Source of the DNA: Ilyobacter_A sp963675185
GTDB taxonomy: Bacteria; Fusobacteriota; Fusobacteriia; Fusobacteriales; Fusobacteriaceae
Length of the DNA: 64,000 nucleotides
Reading direction: 5' to 3'
NCBI GenBank assembly: GCA_963675185.2
Contig: CAXXOH010000003.1
Location: 434,001 to 498,000 of the forward strand
The position numbers were made by a program, and so were the translations under genes. Shown piece after piece: positions 8,898 through 17,378 of this stretch (its first letter is position 1; each line of letters begins with the position of its first letter). A model generated the notes under the pieces. The model saw only the letters and a list, made by a program, of their open reading frames with translations, did no database searches and was not told where the DNA came from.

Positions 8898-9830
8898 ATG
8901 AGAGAAGTAAAAAAATATTTATACGTGATAAACTACCCCACGTTTGAAAAGGAACTCTGCATGATGGAGATGAGGGTGCTGTTTGGCAAGGAACCGGAGG
9001 ATAAGGTGCTGGTCTCCCGCAGGAAGTTTAACCCTTCCAACAGTACGTTTATAAAGAAAAGGCTGGATGTAATCTATGAAAAAGACAGCCTAGAGGAGAT
9101 CCTGGCGGAGTTGGAGGCGGACAGGATACATTTAGATGATTTTAAAGCCGAATACCTAAGGCTTCAAAAAGGAAACGTAGAATTCGAAGATAGACTGAAA
9201 AGTATAAGGGAGATAGGGCTCAGAATAGTTGGGAATTCTTCTATGACGGCACCTAAAACAATACTCGGCGTCACAAAGTACAACGGGAGATGGCTTCTGG
9301 GGATAAACAATAACAACGACTGCAAGTGGCAGCTGCACGAGAACAAGCCGTGCTCCTACTCAAATTCCCTGAGCGTGAGGACCGCAAGGCCGGTGGTAAA
9401 TATAGCGACCGGAGGAAACCACAAGATAAGGGTAATAGACCCCTGCTGCGGCGTGGGGACGACTCTGGTAGAGGGGCTGTCAATGGGGTACGATATCTCG
9501 GGATGCGAGTTGAACCCAAAGATAGTAGAAGATGCAAACGAGAACTTAAAGCACTACAATCTGAAAGCTAAAGTTATAAATAAAGATATGCACGAGATAG
9601 AAGAGTATTATGAGGCATCTATAATAGACATCCCCTACGGGTTGTTTAGTCATACAACTGAAAAAGTGCAGCAAGATATAATAAACACGGCTAGAAGAAT
9701 TTCTAAAAAAATGATAATGGTGGCATTTGAAAATTTAGACCAAATGATATTAAATGCAGGCTTTAAAATAGTGGACAGGTGTACCGTCACTAAGGGGACA
9801 TTTAAAAGATATATACTAATCTGCGAATGA
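8898..9830 (+). CDS. TRM11-like RNA methyltransferase (UPF0020-type fold)
   Basis: The gene encodes 310 residues from ATG 8898. The C-terminal half has a SAM site, DPCCGVGTTLVEGL, and a D-I-P-Y motif (SIIDIPYG) in the place of the DPPY of N2/N6-amino methylases. The N-terminal half is lineage-specific and could bind RNA. The class suggests base methylation of tRNA or rRNA; the target is unknown. ATG 8898 is chosen because TAGGAG lies at 8885-8890; a TTG 27 bases upstream lies next to the terminator T run. It appears to be a single-gene unit. Confidence 0.75.
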   Translation: MREVKKYLYVINYPTFEKELCMMEMRVLFGKEPEDKVLVSRRKFNPSNSTFIKKRLDVIYEKDSLEEILAELEADRIHLDDFKAEYLRLQKGNVEFEDRLKSIREIGLRIVGNSSMTAPKTILGVTKYNGRWLLGINNNNDCKWQLHENKPCSYSNSLSVRTARPVVNIATGGNHKIRVIDPCCGVGTTLVEGLSMGYDISGCELNPKIVEDANENLKHYNLKAKVINKDMHEIEEYYEASIIDIPYGLFSHTTEKVQQDIINTARRISKKMIMVAFENLDQMILNAGFKIVDRCTVTKGTFKRYILICE

Positions 9831-9933
9831 AAAACTGCTGAAAATTTCGGAAATTAAAAAGCAGAAAAAAATAAAGATGCTTATATTTTTCTATACTATA
9901 TAAAAATATAAACATTTACTAAGAATAATTATC

Positions 9934-9962
9934 TTGACTATTTTTAATATGTATGATATTAT
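9934..9962 (+). promoter_or_regulatory. Promoter of the cold-shock gene, with long leader
   Basis: TTGACT (9934-9939), 17-bp spacer, TGA then TATTAT (9957-9962). A start near 9969 gives a leader of about 113 bases before ATG 10082, typical of cold-shock mRNAs whose leaders fold differently with temperature. Confidence 0.8.
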
Positions 9963-10081
9963 AATTATAGTAATTCGGAATTAAATTTATTTCTAATTTT
10001 CATTCAATGCTTTATAAGTTTTGTAAGAATTTAGTTAAAATTTGTTCTAAATTTCAATACAAAATTTATGGAGGTATTATA

Positions 10082-10282
10082 ATGATTAAAGGAACTGTTA
10101 AATGGTTTAATGCAGAAAAAGGGTTTGGATTTATTTCTGGAGAAGATGGAAAAGAGTACTTTGCACACTTTTCTCAAATTCAAAAAGATGGATTTAAAAC
10201 TTTAGAAGAAGAAGAGCAAGTTACTTTCGAAGTAACTCAAGGACAAAAAGGTCCTCAAGCTTCTAACATTAAATCTTTATAA
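10082..10282 (+). CDS. Cold-shock protein, CspA family
   Basis: A 66-residue single cold-shock domain that binds single-stranded RNA/DNA. Both RNA-binding motifs are present: KGFGFIS (RNP1) and YFAHFSQI (in the position of RNP2, normally VFVHFS). The start is ATG 10082, preceded by GGAGG at 10070-10074; an upstream in-frame TTG at 10007 lies in the untranslated leader and should not be used. A strong terminator follows, so it is transcribed alone. Confidence 0.95.
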   Translation: MIKGTVKWFNAEKGFGFISGEDGKEYFAHFSQIQKDGFKTLEEEEQVTFEVTQGQKGPQASNIKSL

Positions 10283-10293
10283 GCAAGTGACCT

Positions 10294-10319
10294 AAGCTGC
10301 CTATTAGGCAGCTTTTTTT
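10294..10319 (+). terminator. Rho-independent terminator of the cold-shock gene
   Basis: AGCTGCCT (10295-10302) and AGGCAGCT (10306-10313) form a perfect stem with a tiny ATT loop followed by seven T residues. Confidence 0.9.
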
Positions 10320-10351
10320 ATGTTTAAAATCATGGTAGTATATTGTAAATT

Positions 10352-10382
10352 AAAGGAGCAGCTTTTGAGCTGCTCCTTTTTT
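10352..10382. terminator. Bidirectional hairpin terminator between csp and the UbiA pseudogene
   Basis: GGAGCAGC (10355-10362) and GCTGCTCC (10369-10376) form a perfect 8-bp stem with TTTTTT after it on the + strand and TTT after it on the - strand. It can serve the convergent pseudogene as well as csp. The 100 bases between it and 10489 show nothing else recognisable. Confidence 0.75.
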
Positions 10383-10488
10383 GGTTATTAATTTTTATTG
10401 TTTACCCAACTGATGGGAAGTACAAGCAGCGAAGATTATTTTACTGCACGGTATTTAATTAGATAGATTTTTTATGTGTTTAATATTT

Positions 10489-11403
10489 TCATCCCAGCCA
10501 AAAGTATACGAGCGGGACAACTCCATACCAAAGCACATAGGTTAGTGCCAGCAGCATGATATTATTAGTATTCTTCTTTCAGTATGAATTTCCGTATTTT
10601 AACAGCGAGGATCGTTCCGTGAAGTATAGACATCAGGATTAAAGTTCTCAATACAAGATTAAGTGTTTTAAAGTCCTTGAATAAAAGATTGGTCGCAGCA
10701 GCCAATATGATAAAAGATATGGCTATCAGCGAAGCATTGGGTATTCCAAAGATTATAGCTAGAGATTTCTTTGAGACTGATTCGTCAGTTTCATAATCCG
10801 GAATTCCAGCAAGAGTTATAGCCGCAAATATAGCTAAAAAAAGTGGTACGCTAAAAATCCATGGTATGGGATTATAGAAGTTTCCTCCTTGGAAAAAGTA
10901 GCCGCATAAAATTACATATGGACTGTGTGTTATAGCGATGACAAGCTCCCCAACCCATTGTAGCAAAATTTCAATGGAGGTGCAGTGTAGCCAATTCCTA
11001 AAAATAATCCGATTACAACTAGGAAAAGAACAGATAGTGAAGAACCAGAAAAAATTTGAAAAAACACAAAAGTTGAAATCAAGATCAGGATAAATATAGC
11101 TGAAATTCCATACGTTATCTCCTTAAAGCTAAGTTTTTCTTCAACTAATACCCTGGACCCGTCTGTAAAAAAACCAAGATTCAGATTTGATTTATCCGTC
11201 TGGTAATCGTAGTATTCATTTGTGAGCATTGTGGTAAGTCCTATTAAAAATATGATTAGGTATCCTAAGAGAAAAACACCCAAATTAAACATTTTTAAGT
11301 TTCGATAGGCCGTTATAGTTCCAAGTGTGTAGGCTATAAAAGCCATGGGGTAGAATTGCAGTCTACCATGCCGATATTTTTTTGTAGAAGATTTTGATTC
11401 CAT
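10489..11403 (-). pseudogene. UbiA-family prenyltransferase with two compensating frameshifts
   Basis: Read from 11403 downwards, ATG with GGAGGAAT upstream opens a UbiA-type membrane protein. Frame 1 carries the first Asp-rich motif (NEYYDYQTDK) and YTAPPLKF, then reaches a stop near 10926. From about 10955 the protein continues in another frame (GELVIAIT onward), which holds the second Asp-rich motif DYETDES, until TAA 10567-10565. Near 10578 coherent sequence returns to frame 1 (IMLLALTYVLWYGVVPLVYF), ending at TGA 10491-10489. One missing base in the GGGG run and one extra base near AAA explain this. UbiA enzymes attach isoprenoid chains to aromatic acceptors such as dihydroxynaphthoate; no quinone genes are nearby. 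Two sequencing errors are the alternative. Confidence 0.8.
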
Positions 11404-11550
11404 TGTATTCCTCCATTAAATGTTTAATTAAATTTAAAGAAAATGCAAATTTTACAAATATAAAGAGACAATTTAATTGTTTAACCTGAGTTGCTATATG
11501 TATCTAAACTTTATTTAAAGTATTGAGTTGATTTAAAGTTATAGAAATAG

Positions 11551-11710
11551 AAAACATTTGTTTTAGTCACGAATCGTACGAATGGACACGAATAAAAAAT
11601 TATATTTTGGACACAGAGCTGCATGGAGTAACAAAAAAGAGTTTAGACATTAGATCTTTTGAATGATTCGTGTGATACGTGAAGATTCGTGACAAAAAAT
11701 GTTTTTATTT
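11551..11710. repeat. Dispersed palindromic intergenic element, copy B
   Basis: The clearest copy. The left arm 11566-11593 and right arm 11666-11693 are 28-base inverted repeats that match at both ends (GTCACGAATC with GATTCGTGAC; ACACGAAT with ATTCGTGT) and differ in the middle. Similarity continues outward as gapped AAAACATTTG / AATGTTTT. ATTCGTG and TCTGTGAA words recur inside and just downstream to about 11765. It fills most of the 538-base gap between the UbiA pseudogene and the GGDEF-EAL gene, which contains no other gene. Confidence 0.7.
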
Positions 11711-11941
11711 TAAAATTTTTTCTCTGTGAAGCTTATATTTGCCAGCTCTGTGAAACTCTGTTGCCAAAAAAAAATTAGATAAATTCAGTAATTAATTGCT
11801 TATTTAATTAAGTAGCGACTTGAGTTAGTTAGTAAAATAGTAAAAAATATAGGTGTCTTTATAGAATTTGATGGTATATATTATAGTGCGACTAAAATAT
11901 ATTAGGAATAGTAATTGCCCACGGGAAGGAGCCAAACATCT

Positions 11942-14212
11942 ATGAAAAGATACCTTAAGCCTCTGCTAAAGGTGGCAGCAGCATACTTTATTTTTGGAGT
12001 AGCCTGGATCAGGTTTTCTGACAAGATACTGATGTTCTACACAAATGATTTAAGCCAGCTAACCAACCTGCAGACATACAAGGGTATAATCTTTGTTAGC
12101 ATCAGCACAGTTATAATATATATTACCCTTATGAATGAAATGATGAAGATGAAAAAATCCGATTCAGAAAAAATCAAAGCAGATAATTTGGTAAATGCGC
12201 TTATAAGTAGCACCGACTCGCTAATAGGAATAAAAAACCTTTCTGGAAAATATATAATGTTAAATAAAAATGCGTCGGAGTTTTGCAGTATAGAGGATAC
12301 CGACTGCAACAGCAATGAAAAAATAAAAAAAATGTTCTTGGCATCCCAACTCCAAAATTTTAAAGAGCAGGACATGAAAATCTTAGAAACAGGGGAGCAT
12401 ATAAAAACGCAGGTTAGATTAAAAGATAGAAACGGGCAAGATAGAGTTTTTCTCGCCTCTAAATTCCCGATAAGAAATGAACTGGGGGAGATATTTTCAA
12501 TAGGGGTTGTGGCAAACGATATCACCGAGAAAAATAGATATTATGAAAGGCTGGCCATAGAAGCTGAGGTATTTGAAACTCTGAAACAGGGCATTATATT
12601 GATTAATAAGAATCTTAAAATTCTAGAGGTGAACCGATCTGCGTGTAAAATTTTAAAGTGCGAGCAGGAAGAACTGGTAAGAGAAAACATACAGGACATC
12701 TTATACTCGAATATTACCATTGAAAGTATATCAAAAGCTCTTAAGGAAAATAATGGATTTTATGAAAAAGAGGCTTTTTTAAAAACGAAAAAGAACTCAG
12801 TTTTTCCTGCATGGATTTCTATAAATTCGATAAGATGTTCAGAAAATTTTGAGTACTACGTGATTATAATAGAGGATCTTACTGAGATAAAACAAAAAGA
12901 AAACAAGATAACAAAACTTGAAAAAATTGACCCTTTAACCGGATTACGAAACCAAAGTGACTTCAGGAGGTATTTAGAACAGACCATATCATATTCCAAG
13001 TCACACAGCAACAGTTTTGCACTAGTGTACATCGACATTAATAATTTGAAATTTATAAACGACTCCCTTGGGAATAGAGCCGGCGACGAGATTATAAAAG
13101 TTACAGGGAAAAGGCTGAAGTCTATAAGTGGTAGTTATACTAAGCTGTACAGAATGAATGGTGACGAATTTGCAATAGTCATTTTGAAGAATGAGGATAT
13201 GACAAACTTAAGGGCTTTGGGACAGAAAATTTTAGACTTGTCTAAGACAGCAGTTAAAGTGGGTGACAAGGAGATAAATATAACTGTTAACATAGGGATA
13301 AGTGTCTACCCAGAAGATGGTGCAGATCTGGAAACTATAGTGCAGAGTGCTCAGACTGCTTTGAGGTATTCGAAAGACAAAGAAGTCATGGGACTGGAAT
13401 TTTTTTCCCGGGATTTTAGAAATGATCTGGACAGTAAATTTGAACTGACAACTTCTCTGGCTAAGGCAATTAAAAAAAATGAATTTTTGGTCCATTATCA
13501 GCCCCAGGTAAACACAGTCACCAAAGAGATAGTAGGACTAGAAGCCTTAGTGCGTTGGAAACACCCAAAATACGGGATAATCTCTCCAATGAAATTCATA
13601 CCGATAGCTGAATCAAATGGCATGATGCACGAGCTGGGGATGCTGGTTCTTGAAAAATCCGGGAGGCAGTTCAAAAAGTGGTTGGACGATGGATATGAGC
13701 TGAAAAAACTTTCAATAAATCTTTCGTCCGTTCAGTTTAAAAACGAGGCCATAGTGCGGGATATATTACAAGTTTTAGACAGGATACAACTTCCAACAAA
13801 ATTTTTGGAAGTGGAGATCACAGAAAGCGCCCTGGTAAGCAACATACTAGAAGTCGAGGACAAACTGCTAAACTTAAAAATGAACGGTATAAGCGCTAGT
13901 ATTGATGATTTCGGTACCGGGTACTCCTCCCTGGGGTACCTGAAGTCATTTTCCGTTGACAAGCTAAAAATAGACAGGAAATTTGTGATGGACATACCGG
14001 ATATAGATGATGGGACTATAGCCAAGATGATATGCAATCTTGCCAAAACTCTCAAAATGCAAGTGGTGGCAGAGGGCGTGGAAACCCAAGCTCAGTATGA
14101 ATTTATGAAGAGCATAGGTGTAGAGATAATCCAGGGTTATTATTTTGGGAAACCAATGTCAGCTGAAGAATTAGAAGGACTGATGCAGGGGAGTACAACA
14201 AAATTAACATAG
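11942..14212 (+). CDS. Membrane PAS-GGDEF-EAL protein, probable cyclic-di-GMP phosphodiesterase
   Basis: The gene encodes 756 residues. Two membrane segments lie in the first 70 residues, followed by two PAS-like regions (about 80-200 and 210-310), GGDEF (from about 325) and EAL (from about 505). The GGDEF signature is N406-G-D-E-F, with Asn replacing the first Gly, so cyclase activity is doubtful. The EAL domain keeps E534-A-L, SINLS, EITES, IDDFGTGYSS, KIDRKF and AEGVE, all expected of an active phosphodiesterase. I start at ATG 11942 (AAGGAG at 11926-11931) rather than TTG 11915. The diguanylate cyclase gene follows after 17 bases. Confidence 0.92.
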   Translation: MKRYLKPLLKVAAAYFIFGVAWIRFSDKILMFYTNDLSQLTNLQTYKGIIFVSISTVIIYITLMNEMMKMKKSDSEKIKADNLVNALISSTDSLIGIKNLSGKYIMLNKNASEFCSIEDTDCNSNEKIKKMFLASQLQNFKEQDMKILETGEHIKTQVRLKDRNGQDRVFLASKFPIRNELGEIFSIGVVANDITEKNRYYERLAIEAEVFETLKQGIILINKNLKILEVNRSACKILKCEQEELVRENIQDILYSNITIESISKALKENNGFYEKEAFLKTKKNSVFPAWISINSIRCSENFEYYVIIIEDLTEIKQKENKITKLEKIDPLTGLRNQSDFRRYLEQTISYSKSHSNSFALVYIDINNLKFINDSLGNRAGDEIIKVTGKRLKSISGSYTKLYRMNGDEFAIVILKNEDMTNLRALGQKILDLSKTAVKVGDKEINITVNIGISVYPEDGADLETIVQSAQTALRYSKDKEVMGLEFFSRDFRNDLDSKFELTTSLAKAIKKNEFLVHYQPQVNTVTKEIVGLEALVRWKHPKYGIISPMKFIPIAESNGMMHELGMLVLEKSGRQFKKWLDDGYELKKLSINLSSVQFKNEAIVRDILQVLDRIQLPTKFLEVEITESALVSNILEVEDKLLNLKMNGISASIDDFGTGYSSLGYLKSFSVDKLKIDRKFVMDIPDIDDGTIAKMICNLAKTLKMQVVAEGVETQAQYEFMKSIGVEIIQGYYFGKPMSAEELEGLMQGSTTKLT

Positions 14213-14229
14213 AGTAAGGAGTATGATAT

Positions 14230-15138
14230 ATGGGGAATAAAAAGACGATTAACGCTATAGAAGATAATATAGAAATCAATCAAACCACTATAGATATACT
14301 GCCAATTCCAATATTTTATAAGAACACTGATGGAGCATATATCGGGTGCAATAAGAAATTTGAAGAGTTTCTAGGGAAAAGTAAGGACGAGATTGTGGGC
14401 AAGGGCGTTTTTGAAATATCTGGAGAAGAGCAAGCAGCAGAGTACTTCTCCAAAGACATGGAGCTTTTTAATAATCCAGGGGTACAAATATATGAGTATG
14501 AGGTTTTGGATAAGAATGAGGAGAAAAAGAGGGTAAAATTTTATAAGACTATATTTTTGAATGCTGATGGGGAGCTCGCTGGACTTATAGGGGCTATATT
14601 TGACATCACTTCTGACCACGAAAAAAAGGAGTTGTTAGAAGAAAGGAACAAACTTCTAGAAATGATATACACCAGGGATAGTTTGACAAATTTGTACAAC
14701 CATAAAAAAATACTGGATATACTGGAGGCTCAAATAAACATAAATGAGACCTTTTCCATATTTATGTTTGATGTGGACAACTTCAAACAGATAAATGATA
14801 ATTATGGCCATCAAATGGGCGATAAAGCTTTAATAAAGATAGCGGAGACCATACTTTCCAAAGTAGGGAAAGAAGATTTTGTGGGCAGATATGGTGGTGA
14901 AGAATTTTTGATAGTATTCCCAAAGCTAAGCATCAAGGAGGCTGTAAAAATTTCGGAAAAGTTGATGCAGGAAATAGGAAAGATAGACATCATAGAAGGA
15001 AGGCAGATAACAGTAAGCGGAGGAGTTGTGGAGTTTACGGATGAAAGTTTGAACTCTCTGATCTCAAAGGCGGATAGCTTTTTGTATAAGGTGAAGAAAT
15101 CAGGAAAGAACGGAATATATTTTAAAGCTCCAAAATAA
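14230..15138 (+). CDS. PAS-GGDEF diguanylate cyclase
   Basis: A 302-residue soluble protein: PAS sensor domain (about residues 20-130), linker, then GGDEF with RDSLTNLYNH and an intact G222-G-E-E-F226 active site, so it probably makes cyclic-di-GMP from two GTP. The inhibitory RxxD site five residues before GGEEF is absent (GKED), suggesting no product inhibition of the usual kind. ATG 14230 follows AGGAG. It is paired with an EAL gene 17 bases upstream, so synthesis and breakdown are encoded together; a terminator ends the unit. Confidence 0.92.
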   Translation: MGNKKTINAIEDNIEINQTTIDILPIPIFYKNTDGAYIGCNKKFEEFLGKSKDEIVGKGVFEISGEEQAAEYFSKDMELFNNPGVQIYEYEVLDKNEEKKRVKFYKTIFLNADGELAGLIGAIFDITSDHEKKELLEERNKLLEMIYTRDSLTNLYNHKKILDILEAQININETFSIFMFDVDNFKQINDNYGHQMGDKALIKIAETILSKVGKEDFVGRYGGEEFLIVFPKLSIKEAVKISEKLMQEIGKIDIIEGRQITVSGGVVEFTDESLNSLISKADSFLYKVKKSGKNGIYFKAPK

Positions 15139-15163
15139 TCAAAAATAAATTAATCTCAAAGTA

Positions 15164-15195
15164 AAACCAGTGATTATTCACTGGTTTATTATTTT
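15164..15195 (+). terminator. Rho-independent terminator after the cyclic-di-GMP pair
   Basis: AAACCAGTGA (15164-15173) and TCACTGGTTT (15178-15187) form a perfect 10-bp stem with a TTAT loop, followed by a T-rich stretch. Confidence 0.85.
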
Positions 15196-15286
15196 TCTAA
15201 TTGAATTGACCAATCATTGATTAAAATAAAATTAACTATCGGAAATCTTAAAATTAATATAAAGTTAAAAAAAATTAACATAACTC

Positions 15287-15315
15287 TTGTTCAACTGGTA
15301 AATGGATGGTAATAT
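15287..15315 (+). promoter_or_regulatory. Promoter of the amino-acid permease gene
   Basis: TTGTTC (15287-15292), 17-bp spacer, TGG then TAATAT (15310-15315), giving a start about 36 bases before the gene. Confidence 0.65.
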
Positions 15316-15357
15316 ATCTAATAGAGATAGAATCAATTTATAAAGGAGAATGTTAGC

Positions 15358-16674
15358 GTGAGGGATAATTTAAAGGGAAGATATGGTTTTTTCGTCGCCT
15401 TTTCAATGGTGGTTGGTGTAGTAATAGGTATAGGTATATTCTTTAAGGCAACCCCGGTACTGAATGCCGCAGGATTAGACCCTAAAATAGCAGTAGCGGC
15501 TTGGGTTGTTGGAGGTATAATATCCATTTTTTCAGGACTAACTGCGGCTGAGATAGGCGCGGCGGTACCGGAAACAGGTGGAATTATAGCTTGGATAAGA
15601 AGGGTATACGGGGACAGGGCGGCATTTTTAGTTGGCTGGTGCCAAGCGTTTATATACTGCCCTTCAATAGTGGCTTTGATAGCTTATTATTTTGCATATT
15701 TTACGACACAGTTTTTAGGTGTGGAGGCAGCTGATGGTTATATGATACCGCTTTCGTTTGGGACGGTAATTTTAATATTCATTGTGAATATTTTTACTGA
15801 AAAAGCCGGGGGGATGCTTCAGGTAGCTGCAACCGTGGCCAAGCTTATTCCAATTTTTATGATAAGTATTTTTGGATTTTTTTTTGGAGGAGACGGTTCT
15901 GTGGCAGTGCAGGTGTTTCCGGTGGTAGTAAAAGATGGTAGTCCTACAATGCTATTGGGGATGGCTTTGGTGCCGGTTATGTTTGCTTTTGACGGTTGGA
16001 TTTACGTTGGTACAATTTCAGGTGATCTGAAGAATGTAAGGAGAGATCTGCCCAGGGCGATTATATTCGGCCTCGGGTTTATTACGATAGTTTACACTTT
16101 ACTGAATATAGCCATTTTAAAAGTGTTTCCAGCAGAAGAGCTTGTAAAGCAGGGAATGTTTGGCGTTGCCCAAGAGCTATTTGGGAATTATGGGGCTAGG
16201 CTAGTATTTTTAGGGATAATGGTTTCCGCATTTGGAGGTCTCAATGGATTTATAATTATATCAACCAGGGTGCCATATTCACTGGCCATAGAGGGGCACT
16301 TTCCAGCGAAAGTTTATTTTTCAAAAATAAGTGAGAAAAGCAGCCAGCCTATGAGGTCATCGGTTTTCATGCTGGTTATGGTTTTGCTGTATCTAACCGT
16401 CATGTTTTTCACAGGAAATCCTGACGTGTTTGGCGACGTCCCGGTGGCAATTTTTTGGTTTTTCTACTCAATGGTATTTTTAGGGGTAATAATTTTGAGG
16501 AAACGGGAGCCGGAATTGGAAAGGCCGTATAGAGTCCCGCTTTATCCGCTAATTCCAATTATGGCAATAGTCGGAGGCCTATCCATAGGTATTTACGCCA
16601 CTATGGCCAACCCGCAGTATATGATAATATCTATAGCAGGGACCTTGCTGGGGATATTTTTTTATAGGAAATAG
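15358..16674 (+). CDS. APC-superfamily amino-acid permease
   Basis: A 438-residue inner-membrane transporter with about twelve hydrophobic segments. The first helix has the glycine-rich break GVVIGIGIF typical of APC amino-acid permeases, and EIGAAVPETGGIIAWIRRVYG matches the conserved end of helix 2. The substrate cannot be read from the sequence. The start is GTG 15358 with AAGGAG at 15343-15348. It is transcribed alone from the promoter just upstream; no metabolic gene beside it hints at a substrate. Confidence 0.88.
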   Translation: MRDNLKGRYGFFVAFSMVVGVVIGIGIFFKATPVLNAAGLDPKIAVAAWVVGGIISIFSGLTAAEIGAAVPETGGIIAWIRRVYGDRAAFLVGWCQAFIYCPSIVALIAYYFAYFTTQFLGVEAADGYMIPLSFGTVILIFIVNIFTEKAGGMLQVAATVAKLIPIFMISIFGFFFGGDGSVAVQVFPVVVKDGSPTMLLGMALVPVMFAFDGWIYVGTISGDLKNVRRDLPRAIIFGLGFITIVYTLLNIAILKVFPAEELVKQGMFGVAQELFGNYGARLVFLGIMVSAFGGLNGFIIISTRVPYSLAIEGHFPAKVYFSKISEKSSQPMRSSVFMLVMVLLYLTVMFFTGNPDVFGDVPVAIFWFFYSMVFLGVIILRKREPELERPYRVPLYPLIPIMAIVGGLSIGIYATMANPQYMIISIAGTLLGIFFYRK

Positions 16675-16684
16675 AGTAATTGTT

Positions 16685-16850
16685 TCGGTCATGAATTAAT
16701 TTGAATGGAGTCGTCAAAAGATATATTTGACGCAGTCTTGTACGGAGAGAAATAAGGGGTTTTAAAGAGAAAAAACTTTCAAAAAAATTATTTTTATTGT
16801 AAAGGGTTTCTTCTGTGCCAGCTCATATTTAAGCTTTGTGATCAAAATAA
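16685..16850. repeat. Possible decayed copy of the palindromic intergenic element
   Basis: The 318-base gap after the permease gene shows fragments like those at 11551-11765: a TCATGAATT...GAATGGAGTCG stretch resembling the left arm, and CTGTGCCAGCTCATATTTAAGC resembling the CTCTGTG/CCAGCT words further right, partly in a different order. The match is weak and may be coincidental. No gene is seen in this gap. Confidence 0.3.
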
Positions 16851-16924
16851 GTTTGTAAACAAAGATAAGCGTTAAAGAGTTGGAGTTAATTTGGATATTT
16901 TAACTTACAGGAAAAACAGGATTT

Positions 16925-16950
16925 GCATCATATATATTATTGTATGATGC
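16925..16950. promoter_or_regulatory. 8-bp inverted repeat upstream of the orphan small gene
   Basis: GCATCATA (16925-16932) and TATGATGC (16943-16950) are perfect complements separated by ten A/T-rich bases. Arms and spacing suit a dimeric repressor site, or a short RNA hairpin, about 43 bases before the GTG start at 16993. Confidence 0.4.
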
Positions 16951-16992
16951 GGTGTGTCTTGACTTTAGCCGACTATCTGGAGGTGATGCTTT

Positions 16993-17268
16993 GTGGAAAA
17001 AGCTGTATTGGATGTAATTTTGAAGAACCAAAATTTTCCGAGAATGCTCAGTAAAAATGATGGGGCTTCATTAAAAAAATACTTTGAGCTTGATATGGAT
17101 TTTAGTGGTGGCAACAAAGGTTCCGGAGACCTAGAGTTCAGATACTACTATAGTCAAGGGGAAGATAGGTATGTATTGATAGAAGAATACCTGTTCAGGG
17201 AGAATGAGATGGTTTTGGATATATCTAGAGCTATAGGTGTGAATTACTACTTGAATAAGTTGAATTGA
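16993..17268 (+). CDS. Hypothetical 91-residue protein
   Basis: Not recognised. The product is soluble, with no signal peptide or membrane segment; it is rich in charged and aromatic residues, with a glycine patch (GGNKGSGD) near residue 40. The start is GTG 16993, strongly supported by GGAGGTGAT (16979-16987), the best ribosome site in the window, so it is very likely translated. A perfect terminator follows 12 bases after the stop and an inverted repeat lies upstream, making it a self-contained, possibly repressor-controlled unit. Neighbours give no clue to its role. Confidence 0.75.
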   Translation: MEKAVLDVILKNQNFPRMLSKNDGASLKKYFELDMDFSGGNKGSGDLEFRYYYSQGEDRYVLIEEYLFRENEMVLDISRAIGVNYYLNKLN

Positions 17269-17280
17269 AAAAAATGGTGG

Positions 17281-17302
17281 TCCCTCTAAGGAGGGATTTT
17301 TT
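17281..17302 (+). terminator. Rho-independent terminator after the orphan small gene
   Basis: TCCCTC (17281-17286), TAAG loop, GAGGGA (17291-17296), then six T residues. Confidence 0.85.
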
Positions 17303-17345
17303 ATTTTTAAGGCACATATCAGTGATGTATTTTTTGTCGAAATTA

Positions 17346-17378
17346 TGGTATAATTTATCCGCGTTATTTTGATAAATT
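17346..17378 (+). promoter_or_regulatory. Extended -10 promoter with overlapping inverted repeat, upstream of mltG
   Basis: TGG then TATAAT (17349-17354). AATTTATC (17352-17359) and GATAAATT (17371-17378) form an 8-bp inverted repeat that overlaps the -10 box and the expected start near 17361, a position suited to a repressor. The leader to mltG would be about 180 bases and contains no clear gene. Confidence 0.5.

Noticed and set aside
9326..9571. 81-codon + strand frame inside the TRM11-like gene
   Set aside because: It lies fully within a gene whose SAM motif is conserved in the other frame; composition is that of a shifted frame.
9836..9878. CTGCT/AGCAG hairpin after the TRM11-like gene
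   Set aside because: Only five strong pairs, large loop and A rather than T residues after it on the + strand; too weak to call a terminator.
10322..10382. A small RNA gene between csp and the UbiA pseudogene
   Set aside because: A TGGTAGTAT box precedes the hairpin, but the match to a -10 is poor and the -35 position falls in the csp terminator T run; the hairpin alone is explained as a bidirectional terminator.
10926..10970. Programmed -1 frameshift in the UbiA gene
   Set aside because: The GGGG run does not present a standard X-XXY-YYZ heptamer in the zero frame, there is no following hairpin, and a second frameshift occurs downstream; mutation or sequencing error is simpler.
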